From assembly GCA_902464615.1 (NCBI GenBank), contig CABQKA010000004.1:92201-156200 (forward strand): a DNA stretch of 64,000 nucleotides, in the 5' to 3' direction. Shown here one piece after another: positions 19,073 to 27,053 of this stretch (positions are counted from its first letter, which is position 1; each line of letters opens with the position of its first letter). The position numbers and the translations under genes were made by a program. Source of the stretch: an uncultured Prevotella sp. GTDB taxonomy: Bacteria; Bacteroidota; Bacteroidia; Bacteroidales; Bacteroidaceae. A model generated the notes under the pieces. It made no database searches. It was not told where the DNA came from and worked only from the letters and a program-made list of their open reading frames with translations.

Positions 19073-20560
19073 ATGTGGAATATCGCGTTCGACCGTATTG
19101 CGGATCTGCTCCGCTATGACCCGTCGCAGCCCTTACTTTTCAACTCGGGCCTGTTCCTGTTTTTGTTTGTCGGTTTTTATCTCGTATATGCGTTCCTTTC
19201 GGGAAGGCGTTCCACGGCAGTGCGCCTGCTGTATGTTACCGCATTTTCTTATTATTTTTATTATAAGAACGCGGGGGGCTATTGCGCATTGCTGGCGCTG
19301 ATTACGCTGGTCAACTATTACGCCGCGCGGGCTATGGAATGCTGTTCTTCGCGTTGGGCGCGGCGTCTGTGGCTGTGGCTTGCGGTGGCTTTCATGCTGG
19401 GTCAACTGGCGTATTTCAAATATACGAATTTCCTGCTCGAGTCGGTGTTCCCCTTGTTTGGCGGCCATTTCGGGCATCTCGACATCTTCTTGCCACTGGG
19501 TATCTCGTTCTTCACATTCCAGTCGATGAGCTACATTGTAGATGTGTACCGACAGAAGATGAAGCCCACCCGCAACTTACTGGACTTTGCTTTTTTTGTT
19601 TCATTCTTTCCGACACTGCTGTCCGGCCCTATCCTTCGTGCGCGGGAGTTCCTTCCGCAATTGCGGAAGCCGGCTGTCGTGACGCGGTTGATGTTCGGCA
19701 CCGGCCTGTGGTATATTATGGGAGGACTGTTCAAAAAAGCCGTTATATCGGATTATATAGGCGAGAATTTCGTGAACCGGATATTTGACAATCCGGCGTT
19801 ATATACGGGATTGGAGAATCTGTTCGGGCTTTACGGGTACGCGCTGAAGCTGTATTGTGACTTTTCCGGTTACAGCGACATCGCCATCGGCATTGCATTG
19901 TGGCTCGGTTTCCAGGTCCCGGCCAATTTCCGCGCACCATATAAATCGGACAGTATAACGGATTTCTGGCGGCGGTGGCACATATCCTTGTCTTCGTGGT
20001 TACGCGATTATCTGTACATATCCTTGGGCGGTAACCGCAAGGGCCGGTTGAGGATGTATGTGAACCTGTTCCTGACCATGTTGCTGGGCGGCCTGTGGCA
20101 TGGCGCTTCCTGGAATTTTGTTGTCTGGGGCAGCGTGCACGGTGTGGCGCTTGGCGTGCATAAATACTTTCGCACCGCAGTAGGGCATGATAAGCATTAT
20201 CAGTCTCATGGCTGGCGGCGTTTGGGGGCTATCTTGGTCACATTCCATCTTGTATGCTTTTGCTGGCTCTTTTTTGCGAACAGTACCTTTGACGCGTCAG
20301 TGACGATGTTGGTGAAAATCTTTACAGACTTCCAGCCGGAGTTGATAGGGGCTTTCCTGGCCGGCTATCCGGCGGTCGTATCCTTGATAGTTGCCGGTTT
20401 TGTCCTGCATTATCTTCCTTCCAAATGGAATGAGGGCGCCGGACGCTTGGTGGCGCGCTTGCCGCTTGTAGTGCAAATGCTTTTGTTCGTTGTTTTGATC
20501 TACGCAGTGGTACAAGTACGCGGTAGCGAAGTGCAACCGTTTATCTATTTAAGTTTTTAA
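19073..20560 (+). CDS. MBOAT-family membrane O-acyltransferase (AlgI/DltB-like)
   Basis: 495 residues with about ten membrane segments. It belongs to the AlgI/PatA/DltB branch of MBOAT proteins, which move an acyl group from a cytoplasmic donor across the inner membrane. Diagnostic sequences are LPLGISFFTFQSMSYIVDVY, FCDFSGYSDIAIG-like text near residue 265 and the catalytic His in LLGGLWHGASWNFVVWG. It is the last gene of the three-gene unit and ends before a bidirectional terminator. Acetylation of peptidoglycan or an exopolysaccharide is the likely process; no synthase gene adjoins to decide. Confidence 0.93.
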   Translation: MWNIAFDRIADLLRYDPSQPLLFNSGLFLFLFVGFYLVYAFLSGRRSTAVRLLYVTAFSYYFYYKNAGGYCALLALITLVNYYAARAMECCSSRWARRLWLWLAVAFMLGQLAYFKYTNFLLESVFPLFGGHFGHLDIFLPLGISFFTFQSMSYIVDVYRQKMKPTRNLLDFAFFVSFFPTLLSGPILRAREFLPQLRKPAVVTRLMFGTGLWYIMGGLFKKAVISDYIGENFVNRIFDNPALYTGLENLFGLYGYALKLYCDFSGYSDIAIGIALWLGFQVPANFRAPYKSDSITDFWRRWHISLSSWLRDYLYISLGGNRKGRLRMYVNLFLTMLLGGLWHGASWNFVVWGSVHGVALGVHKYFRTAVGHDKHYQSHGWRRLGAILVTFHLVCFCWLFFANSTFDASVTMLVKIFTDFQPELIGAFLAGYPAVVSLIVAGFVLHYLPSKWNEGAGRLVARLPLVVQMLLFVVLIYAVVQVRGSEVQPFIYLSF

Positions 20561-20622
20561 GACCCGGAAGTCCGGAACGCAGATTTTTTCATTCGGCTAC
20601 GGCGTGGCAGCCTGCAAAAATA

Positions 20623-20672
20623 AAGCCGCAGCGCATCGGAATACTGAGGATGCGCTGCGGCTTATTTATTTG
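20623..20672. terminator. Bidirectional terminator between MBOAT and dipeptidyl peptidase genes
   Basis: 15-bp perfect stem (20623-20637 with 20649-20663) flanked by A/T-rich tracts on both sides, between convergent genes. Confidence 0.9.
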
Positions 20673-20698
20673 CTTTTCACTAAAAAGAGCGTCAGGCT

Positions 20699-22903
20699 TT
20701 ATTTCAGATGTGAGTTGAAGAAATTCGTGATACGGTTCAGCAGATGGTAACGCGTGTTACCTCCGAAGATGTTGTGATTGCGGTTGGTGTAGACCTGCAT
20801 GTCGAATTGCTTGTCTGCTTGTACAAGAGCCTCACTCATTTCAACAGCATTGCGGTAGTGTACGTTGTCGTCGGCAGTACCGTGGACGAGCAATAGCGAG
20901 CCGCTAAGTTGCTTGGCGCGTTGCATGGGGTTGATGGCATATCCAGAGCTGTTTTCCTGCGGAGTGCGCATGTAGCGTTCGGTATAGACCGTGTCGTAAT
21001 ATTTCCAGTTGCTCGGGGCGGCTACGGCTACGCCGGCTTTGAATACCGGGCGGCCTTCACTCATGGACATGAGCGTGTTGAATCCACCGAAACTCCAGCC
21101 CCAGATGGCGATGTTGTCTTTGTCTACAAAAGGCAGTGATGCGAGGTAAATGGCCGTTTCCACTTGGTCTTTTGATTCAAGGTCGCCCAGACGGAGATAA
21201 GTGCATTTCTCAAATTCTTCGCCGCGGCCACCTGTGCCTCTTCCATCAACGCAAACGCAGATGTAGCCTTGCTGAGCCCAGTAACTTTCGAGGATACCCC
21301 CTCCGTAAAAACCGAAATTCCATGAATCCGTTACTTCTTGCGAACCGGGGCCGCTGTATTGGTACATGATGACGGGGTATTGTTTGTTTTCATTGAAATC
21401 CCGGGGCTTTACCATCCAGCCGTTGAGCGAGACTCCTTCAGACGTTTTGAATGTGAAGAACTCCTTGCTGCCCAAGAGTGGGGTTACTTTGTCTTTTAGT
21501 GCCTGGTTGTCCAGCATTGTGGTGAGCAGGCGCCCGTTCTGGTCGCGGAGTGTCGTGACGGGCGGCTGGAGTGCCGAGCTGTAGACATTCAGGAAATATT
21601 TCATCGACTTGGAGAATGTGGCGCTGTTGGTGCCGGTTTCTGTGGATAGCTTCTTTGTCTTGCCGTTTTTGTCCGTGGCGTAGACTGCTTGGCGTAGGGG
21701 ACTTTCTTGGTGGCTGGCATAATAGAATTTTCCCGAAGCAGGGTCGTAGCCATAGAAAGTCGTTACATCGAAGTTCCCGTTGGTCACTTGTTTCTCCAAT
21801 TGTCCGCCCAGCGTGTACCAATATAAATGTTGGTAGCCGGTGCGCTCTGAGAGAAGCGAGAAGTGCCCGTCGTAAAATTTCATGCCAGTGTAGGCGCTCT
21901 CTCGGATATATTTCTTATTGGTCTCCCGCAGGGTAAGTTTGCAGACCGTGGACCTCGGGTTGGCCATGTATATGTCCATCTGGTTTTGGTGACGGTTCAA
22001 GGTGATGACCGCCAGCTTCTCCGGGTCACTGGTAAATTTGATACGCGGGATGTAACTGCTGCTGTCAATCGGGAGGTCGAGAGTGCGCGTTACCCGGTTC
22101 TTGATGTCAAACGTCATGACTTGTACGGTCGAATTACGTGCTCCCGCAACAGGGTATTTGTAGGCATATTCGCCCGGATATTCGTCGTACTCTTCGAGGG
22201 CCGGGGCTGCTCCCTTGTACATCTGCATCTTGTAGACCGGAACCTTGCTTTCGTCATAACGTATCCAGGCCAACATCTTTGAATCTGCGGAGAAGTCGAA
22301 AGAACGGTTGGTGGAGAACTCCTCTTCGTTCACCCAATCGGGTATTCCGTTAATGACTTCGTTTCTTTTCCCGTCTTTCGTGACTTGGCTCTCGGCATTT
22401 CCGAACAGGAGCTTTACGAGAAAAAGGTTGTTGTCGCGGACAAACGCGATAAGGTTACCGTCTGGTGAGAATTGCGGTACTTGTTGCGGTCCGCCTTCAC
22501 TAAGGGCTTCGAATTTGTTGTTCTTTACGCTATAGATATAATAGACGGCAGTAAAAGAGCGGCGGTAGATAGGGCGAGTCTCTGTCTGAATAAGGATGCG
22601 CGACTCGTCCGGCGACATGATATACCCGTCTATGGCCGGCAGGCGGACCGGCCCTTCCGCGGTGGCAACATCGAAAATCGTTTCCAGTTCTTTACCCGTT
22701 TTGAATGATCTGCGGATAATGCGCTTGCGGTCCGGCGACAGTTGGGTATAGGACTCTCCGTCGTTCATCGGCGTTACGCCGTAGACGTATTCCGGCGAAT
22801 AACTGCCGTTGGTGATGTCTTTTAGTTTCAAGGCATCTTCTTGTCCCAGCAAGTTTCCCATACATAAGAGGAAACTTGCGGCGAGTAGTAAGATTTTCTT
22901 CAT
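20699..22903 (-). CDS. Dipeptidyl peptidase IV, S9 family
   Basis: 734 residues with signal peptide (KILLLAASFLLCMGNLLGQ). It releases X-Pro or X-Ala dipeptides from peptides in the periplasm. The N-terminal beta-propeller is followed by an alpha/beta hydrolase domain with catalytic Ser604 in GWSFGGF, Asp678 in HGTADDN and His710 in RNHNIFGG. The double-Glu substrate motif is in WVNEEEFS near residue 193. Close in pattern to the DPP IV of Porphyromonas and Bacteroides. Transcribed alone from a -7 box at 23000-23007. Confidence 0.96.
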   Translation of the reverse strand: MKKILLLAASFLLCMGNLLGQEDALKLKDITNGSYSPEYVYGVTPMNDGESYTQLSPDRKRIIRRSFKTGKELETIFDVATAEGPVRLPAIDGYIMSPDESRILIQTETRPIYRRSFTAVYYIYSVKNNKFEALSEGGPQQVPQFSPDGNLIAFVRDNNLFLVKLLFGNAESQVTKDGKRNEVINGIPDWVNEEEFSTNRSFDFSADSKMLAWIRYDESKVPVYKMQMYKGAAPALEEYDEYPGEYAYKYPVAGARNSTVQVMTFDIKNRVTRTLDLPIDSSSYIPRIKFTSDPEKLAVITLNRHQNQMDIYMANPRSTVCKLTLRETNKKYIRESAYTGMKFYDGHFSLLSERTGYQHLYWYTLGGQLEKQVTNGNFDVTTFYGYDPASGKFYYASHQESPLRQAVYATDKNGKTKKLSTETGTNSATFSKSMKYFLNVYSSALQPPVTTLRDQNGRLLTTMLDNQALKDKVTPLLGSKEFFTFKTSEGVSLNGWMVKPRDFNENKQYPVIMYQYSGPGSQEVTDSWNFGFYGGGILESYWAQQGYICVCVDGRGTGGRGEEFEKCTYLRLGDLESKDQVETAIYLASLPFVDKDNIAIWGWSFGGFNTLMSMSEGRPVFKAGVAVAAPSNWKYYDTVYTERYMRTPQENSSGYAINPMQRAKQLSGSLLLVHGTADDNVHYRNAVEMSEALVQADKQFDMQVYTNRNHNIFGGNTRYHLLNRITNFFNSHLK

Positions 22904-22999
22904 AAAAAGTTATGTTTGGATGATTTGTTCTGCATGGGGGTCTACGTGCCAATGGGATGGCCGTTTGTACCATAAAGTCTTGCTGACCGGACTTCGCTA

Positions 23000-23007
23000 C
23001 AAAGTTA
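23000..23007 (-). promoter_or_regulatory. -7 box TAACTTTG of the DPP IV gene
   Basis: TAACTTTG on the minus strand, 96 bp before the start codon; no -33 TTG seen at the usual distance. Confidence 0.5.
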
Positions 23008-23110
23008 AGAAAAATCCGTCGATGAGCAGAGTCTCTGTCGCTTTTGCTGTATTTTGCCGTTGCCGGCCCGTGGCATCTGTGCTATTCGGCAGTTTCGGCT
23101 GTAAGAACGC

Positions 23111-23151
23111 GTATGCCCGTTCACGCTTTACAGCAACATGAACGGGCATAC
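23111..23151 (-). terminator. Hairpin after the DUF4369 gene
   Basis: 13-bp perfect inverted repeat (23111-23123 with 23139-23151) 29 bp beyond the stop of the minus-strand gene. There is no good T-tract, so rho-independent activity is uncertain. Confidence 0.6.
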
Positions 23152-23179
23152 ATTGGTATGAAATCCTGGAATATGCCTT

Positions 23180-23893
23180 TTATTCCGCGCGGTTCTTTTT
23201 TTCTTCTTCTATTTGGTTATACCGGGCTTGCCGCACGTAGTTTCTTACAAACGGGTTGTGCATGAAGCTGGGGGGGGCTTGTTTTACGATGCGCTGTATC
23301 TGTTCCGTCATGACTGGCATGGGATATTGCCCGAACAGGAGCATGAACACGCCCGGCCCTAATGGGTTCATGTAGTTGTCCATGATGAACTTGTTTTCCA
23401 GGTTTTCTATCTCTTGGGCCAACTTCTTGGCCTGTGGGCCGATGGTGCGGTGGATTTCCGTGGGAGAGTATCCTTCGTGCATCATGCGGATACACCGTTG
23501 GTCAAGTTCCCATTGTTCGTTTTCCAGGCGGCTTTTTTCCTGGACGAACTGGTACAGCCGGTCATTGAACGGTCCGCCGCTCACGCGCTGTCCCGTATGG
23601 TCTACTTCGACGCTTAGATTCCCGTTTTCGAGTACCAGCGGCATGACGCTCTCATCTCCCATGAAGAGTTGGGCCACGACTACGGAATCCACATCGCTGT
23701 AAAAGCTGAAACGGCCGTGGATTACTTCGCACGAATCCATGCACACGGAAGTGATGCCGTCCGGGCGGACGCGCAGGTATAAGATTTGTCCGTCCAGACT
23801 TCCTACCGAAGAGTTGCCTGTTATGTTGCATTGCTCGGAACAGGAGGCCAAGGACAGGATGTACAGTAATATGTATAAAGGTAGTCCTTTCAT
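23180..23893 (-). CDS. DUF4369-domain lipoprotein
   Basis: 237 residues with lipobox SLASC. The N-terminal half (to about residue 110) follows the DUF4369 pattern, a beta-sandwich usually placed before TlpA-type thioredoxins. Here no thioredoxin domain or CxxC follows: the C-terminal half is helical and charged (KLAQEIENLENKF). It may be a stand-alone or truncated relative. The start at 23893 (MKGLPLY) places the signal peptide correctly and lies 30 bp after a -7 box at 23924-23931. Function is unknown. Confidence 0.8.
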   Translation of the reverse strand: MKGLPLYILLYILSLASCSEQCNITGNSSVGSLDGQILYLRVRPDGITSVCMDSCEVIHGRFSFYSDVDSVVVAQLFMGDESVMPLVLENGNLSVEVDHTGQRVSGGPFNDRLYQFVQEKSRLENEQWELDQRCIRMMHEGYSPTEIHRTIGPQAKKLAQEIENLENKFIMDNYMNPLGPGVFMLLFGQYPMPVMTEQIQRIVKQAPPSFMHNPFVRNYVRQARYNQIEEEKKNRAE

Positions 23894-23923
23894 TTCTCTA
23901 TGTTCTCTTTGTCGTCTGTCCGG

Positions 23924-23931
23924 CAAATATA
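23924..23931 (-). promoter_or_regulatory. -7 box TATATTTG of the DUF4369 gene
   Basis: TATATTTG on the minus strand, 30 bp before the start codon. Confidence 0.55.
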
Positions 23932-24033
23932 CGACGTTCTTACAGAAAAGAGGAATCTGAGAAAGTTAGAAAGATTGAAATAATAGTTTTTTATAGGTTG
24001 GCTCGGCGTATGTAAAAATATGCGTCCGATTTT

Positions 24034-24441
24034 TCACATCTGTTGTTCTCTTTGTTCACATTTCTCGCTTTTCTTGAGGGCTGCCGGGAGGCGGAAGGCT
24101 GTGTAAGTCTCAAGGACAGCCCCGATGGCCAGCAGGGCCTGCCATTCCGAGCCTTGGAACGGCCCTACCTGGTATAGTGAGGTAAACATGAGCGCACCGG
24201 CTGCTACAAGCGATGCCGCGCCCAAAAGCTGTTGCCGCCGCAGGCGGCGCACGGTGATGTCGCGGCCCGTGTAGCGGGCCAGGGCCTGCATGGAGCCGAA
24301 GAGGCAGGCTCCTAAAGTGTAGACATAGGGTGCCAGTTCTTGCAGCGAGCCGGATATGGGAAGTACTGCGCCGAGCAGGAGCAGCAGGCCTCCGGCGTTG
24401 AGAAGGATGGTCTGTAACTTATTAAGCGGTTTCATCTTCAA
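24034..24441 (-). CDS. Small membrane protein of unknown function
   Basis: 135 residues with four probable membrane helices: about 11-33 (ILLNAGGLLLLLGAVL), 37-52, 72-90 and 100-117. A basic loop (RRLRRQQ) sits between helices 2 and 3. It follows the DivIC/FtsB-like gene by 30 bp and is probably co-transcribed with it. I recognise similar proteins in Bacteroidota but no function. Confidence 0.75.
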   Translation of the reverse strand: MKMKPLNKLQTILLNAGGLLLLLGAVLPISGSLQELAPYVYTLGACLFGSMQALARYTGRDITVRRLRRQQLLGAASLVAAGALMFTSLYQVGPFQGSEWQALLAIGAVLETYTAFRLPAALKKSEKCEQREQQM

Positions 24442-24471
24442 GTAAAAGAGTGAAAATCATGAAGCGGTGGG

Positions 24472-24831
24472 TCATGATGCCGTTTCTGGGGTGGATGCGG
24501 TGTCTGGCACCGTGCTTTCCACGATGTAATATACGTCTTCGTCCGCCGACTTCATCTTGTGGTCCTCGCGGGCAACGCGCAACAATGCGTGAGGGTCGGA
24601 GCGCAATTCTTCGAGACGGGCGCGGTCGCGTTCAAAGATTTCCTCATAGTGGCGGATTTCCTTCAGGGTTGCCTGGTTTTCGCCGGCCAACTGGCGGTAG
24701 CGCCAATAGCTGTTCTCGTCTACGAAGCCTGCGAATATGGCAAACAGGAGGATTGTCCAGAAATATTTGTGACGCCAGAAGGCTGCGTTGAACTGCCGTA
24801 GCTTTCTGCCAAAGGATGAAGGAGTTGTCAT
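24472..24831 (-). CDS. DivIC/FtsB-like septum formation protein
   Basis: 119 residues: a short cytoplasmic N terminus, one membrane helix (about 24-40, FWTILLFAIFAGFVDENS) and a periplasmic coiled coil with the FtsB/DivIC ending LRSDPHALLRVAREDHKMK. Such proteins link FtsL and FtsQ in the divisome. The acidic tail (SADEDVYYIVE) is typical of Bacteroidota members. The start codon lies only 4 bp after the -7 box at 24836-24843, so the mRNA is probably leaderless. The neighbouring membrane protein is downstream in the same unit. Confidence 0.88.
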   Translation of the reverse strand: MTTPSSFGRKLRQFNAAFWRHKYFWTILLFAIFAGFVDENSYWRYRQLAGENQATLKEIRHYEEIFERDRARLEELRSDPHALLRVAREDHKMKSADEDVYYIVESTVPDTASTPETAS

Positions 24832-24835
24832 GCGG

Positions 24836-24867
24836 CAAAATTACGATTTATTTTCCAGCGTACCAAA
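24836..24867 (-). promoter_or_regulatory. Promoter of the DivIC/FtsB-like gene, abutting the start codon
   Basis: Minus strand: TTTG (24867-24864), 20-bp spacer, TAATTTTG (24843-24836), then CCGC and the ATG. Both elements fit the consensus, and the predicted start is at or next to the A of the ATG. Confidence 0.8.
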
Positions 24868-24886
24868 TTTGTGTCTGTGTGCTTTG

Positions 24887-26146
24887 TTACCACCCGGTCG
24901 CTTCCCATCCGGCGGCGGTGTACCATTCTGTGTCGCGGAATGCGGCGTTCAGGTCGCCTAATTTCGTCAGTGCCGCATGGTCGCTGTACGTCTGTTGCGG
25001 GACGAAGAGCGAGACTCCGGCGTAGTCCGTCAGGTCGACCGTCTTCCGTTGATTGTAGGGGCCTATGTAAAAGCGCGCTGTCGCGGCTTTATAGACTACG
25101 GCGTTTTCCAGGGCCTGCAAGGCGGCTTCGCGCTGCCCCTCCGGCAGAATGTGCCTCAAGGCCTGGCGCGCGTCGTAGTTGTGCGGCCGGTAGAAATAAA
25201 TGCTGGTGTAGGCCTGGTAGTTAAGCACGTTCTCCATATCTGGCGACGCGTGTCCGCTGAGCGACGATTGGGGCAATGCGGCCTGCAGTGCTGTAGCCAC
25301 GGGCTGAAGCCGGTCTGTCTGTATGGCCGAGATGACGATGCCGAAGTCGCCGTAGTCGGCCACTTGCGCCGGGTCGGTCACGTCGGCGTAGTAGGTGGCC
25401 GCAATGTCCGCCGGATTGCTGCTGAACAGCCCGTTCTGCAGTTGGTGCGTGTAGTTCGAGCCTGCGGCCGGGGTGGCTATCGGGGATGCGACCACGTAGT
25501 CTGTCACGTTGCGCAACGCCCAGCCGGTCTCCAGGTTCTGCATGAGACAGGCGTCAAAGAATACGTATTTCAAGTGCACGCCTGCCGCGGCGATGGCGTC
25601 GGCCATGTCGTCCACGTCCATTTCCGGCCCGTCGTCGCTCTCTGCCGCGTTTTCCCCCGTGTCTATGCCGAAAGAGAACGGACGTATGGCGGTCGGATAG
25701 TTCTTGTCCGTTGCCGGGACCCATCCGCTTGCGTGTGACCACATCACCAGTCCGTATTCGTCGGCCGGGTAGTGTGTCCGTGTCCATTCCAGCACGTCGC
25801 GCAGGGTGGCCGGCGAAGTGCTGCACACGTCGCTTGTCCATGTGCGTACTGTGCGCGGCGACGATTCCTGCCGTACGTACCGGTAAATGCGGGGCGACCC
25901 GTCGTCGACAAATACCAGCAGGCGGTCCGCGTCGGGTATGTTTCCCCGGCCGGACAGGATTTCGCTCAGATCGTCGTCCAGGTATCCTCTGCTTCCCAAT
26001 GAGTTTTGCGCCGCCATGTATATCAGGACTGTCCGGCGTGCGGGCACTCCCTCTTCGGGTGCGGGGGCATCTTCGTCGTCGCTACAGCCTTGGGGCAACA
26101 GCAGCGCCGTCAGTATCAGGGCTTGGAGAATAGGGTGGGCTTTCAT
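24887..26146 (-). CDS. Clostripain-like C11 cysteine protease, lipoprotein
   Basis: 419 residues with signal peptide and lipobox (LLPQGCSDDED). Peptidase C11 fold: the central sheet begins at RRTVLIYMAAQNSLG, catalytic His is in VMWSHASGW and catalytic Cys in YVFFDACLMQN. Family members cleave after Arg or Lys; the acidic DDGPEMDVDDM loop could bind Ca2+. Many homologues are secreted by gut Bacteroidales. The start at 26146 (MKAHPIL) gives a proper lipoprotein signal; a longer frame to 26200 crosses the -7 box at 26168-26175. Divergent from the DUF4738 gene. Confidence 0.92.
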   Translation of the reverse strand: MKAHPILQALILTALLLPQGCSDDEDAPAPEEGVPARRTVLIYMAAQNSLGSRGYLDDDLSEILSGRGNIPDADRLLVFVDDGSPRIYRYVRQESSPRTVRTWTSDVCSTSPATLRDVLEWTRTHYPADEYGLVMWSHASGWVPATDKNYPTAIRPFSFGIDTGENAAESDDGPEMDVDDMADAIAAAGVHLKYVFFDACLMQNLETGWALRNVTDYVVASPIATPAAGSNYTHQLQNGLFSSNPADIAATYYADVTDPAQVADYGDFGIVISAIQTDRLQPVATALQAALPQSSLSGHASPDMENVLNYQAYTSIYFYRPHNYDARQALRHILPEGQREAALQALENAVVYKAATARFYIGPYNQRKTVDLTDYAGVSLFVPQQTYSDHAALTKLGDLNAAFRDTEWYTAAGWEATGW

Positions 26147-26167
26147 GGATAACGGTTCATTTGTGTG

Positions 26168-26175
26168 CAAAAATA
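26168..26175 (-). promoter_or_regulatory. -7 box TATTTTTG of the C11 protease gene
   Basis: TATTTTTG on the minus strand, 21 bp before the ATG at 26146; no -33 TTG at the usual distance. Confidence 0.5.
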
Positions 26176-26274
26176 CATAGAAAATCGTTGGTCCGGACAT
26201 TCGTGAGGCCCATTTCTTGCCCAGTTGCCATTCTTTTCGTTATTTTGCAGGCTGATTTGGCTAAAAACAAGAAT

Positions 26275-26835
26275 ATGATGAGAAACGTCCTTTTGATGAC
26301 GGCGGGCGTGCTGGCCTTGGCGCTGGTGGCCTGCGGAGGCAGAGAGAATAAGGAACAACCCAAGGCGGACAGCGTCTCCGTCAAGGCCGGGCGGGGGCCT
26401 CTTCCGGCTGAGCGGGACCTGATGCGGGAAAACACCGTGCAGCAGTTGGGGCACACGTTTCATGTGGCGATTCGCCGTTATGTGGACAAAAGCCTTCCGG
26501 TAGTGAAGGACGAGCTCGGTCAGGACTTTTACGACAACAAGGTCGAAGTGACCATACAAAGCGAAGGCACCCAGTTCTTCCATCATACGTTCTCGAAGGA
26601 CGACTTTGCCGGCTTTATTCCCAAAGCGGAGTTGAATACCTATGTTTTCCTGGGCATGGCTTACGATGACCGCAAGGCCGATACGCGCGACCTGTGCTTG
26701 GCCGCGCAGCTCGGGCAGCCGGGCACGGGCGAGGGACCGGCCTTTACTATCGAGATTCCGATAGACGGCGGGGCATTCAGCATAGTCCGCGACACGCAGC
26801 AGGAAACTATGAAGCAGGAGGAGCTTGGGGAATGA
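26275..26835 (+). CDS. DUF4738-domain lipoprotein
   Basis: 186 residues. Lipobox LALVACGG is followed by a charged linker. The rest follows the DUF4738 pattern (HTFHVAIRRYVDKSLPVVKD, then FFHHTFSKDDFAGFI, ending FSIVRDTQQE), a family of small Bacteroidota lipoproteins of unknown function. ATGs at 26275 and 26278 are both possible. A weak TTATTTTG about 25 bp upstream may be the -7 box. Ends at a terminator at 26873. Confidence 0.8.
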   Translation: MMRNVLLMTAGVLALALVACGGRENKEQPKADSVSVKAGRGPLPAERDLMRENTVQQLGHTFHVAIRRYVDKSLPVVKDELGQDFYDNKVEVTIQSEGTQFFHHTFSKDDFAGFIPKAELNTYVFLGMAYDDRKADTRDLCLAAQLGQPGTGEGPAFTIEIPIDGGAFSIVRDTQQETMKQEELGE

Positions 26836-26872
26836 TACCTGTCCGGTAGCGGCCGCAGCCGTGCAGGCATAG

Positions 26873-26904
26873 GGAAACTGCCGTCGGGCGGTTTCCTTTT
26901 TCTT
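26873..26904 (+). terminator. Intrinsic terminator after the DUF4738 gene
   Basis: 10-bp stem (GGAAACTGCC with GGCGGTTTCC, one G-U pair) and a short loop followed by TTTTT. Confidence 0.85.
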
Positions 26905-26963
26905 TTCCGAGGGGCATGGACTTTGGGGCTCGGGCCGGAGGCGCCGGCCTTCTTACGCAAACA

Positions 26964-27026
26964 CCGGGGCTAAGGGCCGTGCATACGGCCCTTAGCCCCG
27001 GTGTTTCTTCCCTTATTCCCCTTGGT
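26964..27026. repeat. Triple 21-bp palindromic repeat element 4
   Basis: Units start at 26964, 26985 and 27006. Units 1 and 2 are head to head and create a 22-bp perfect inverted repeat (26959-26980 with 26985-27006) with a 4-nt loop. It lies between convergent genes and could also terminate the WG-repeat gene. Confidence 0.87.
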
Positions 27027-27053
27027 GGCGGGACGCTCCGTCCCCGCCTGGCA

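Noticed and set aside
25265..25310. Possible further repeat unit inside the C11 protease gene
   Set aside because: Only one weak half-match (GGCTTCAGCCCGTGGC on the minus strand) without the 21-bp triple period.
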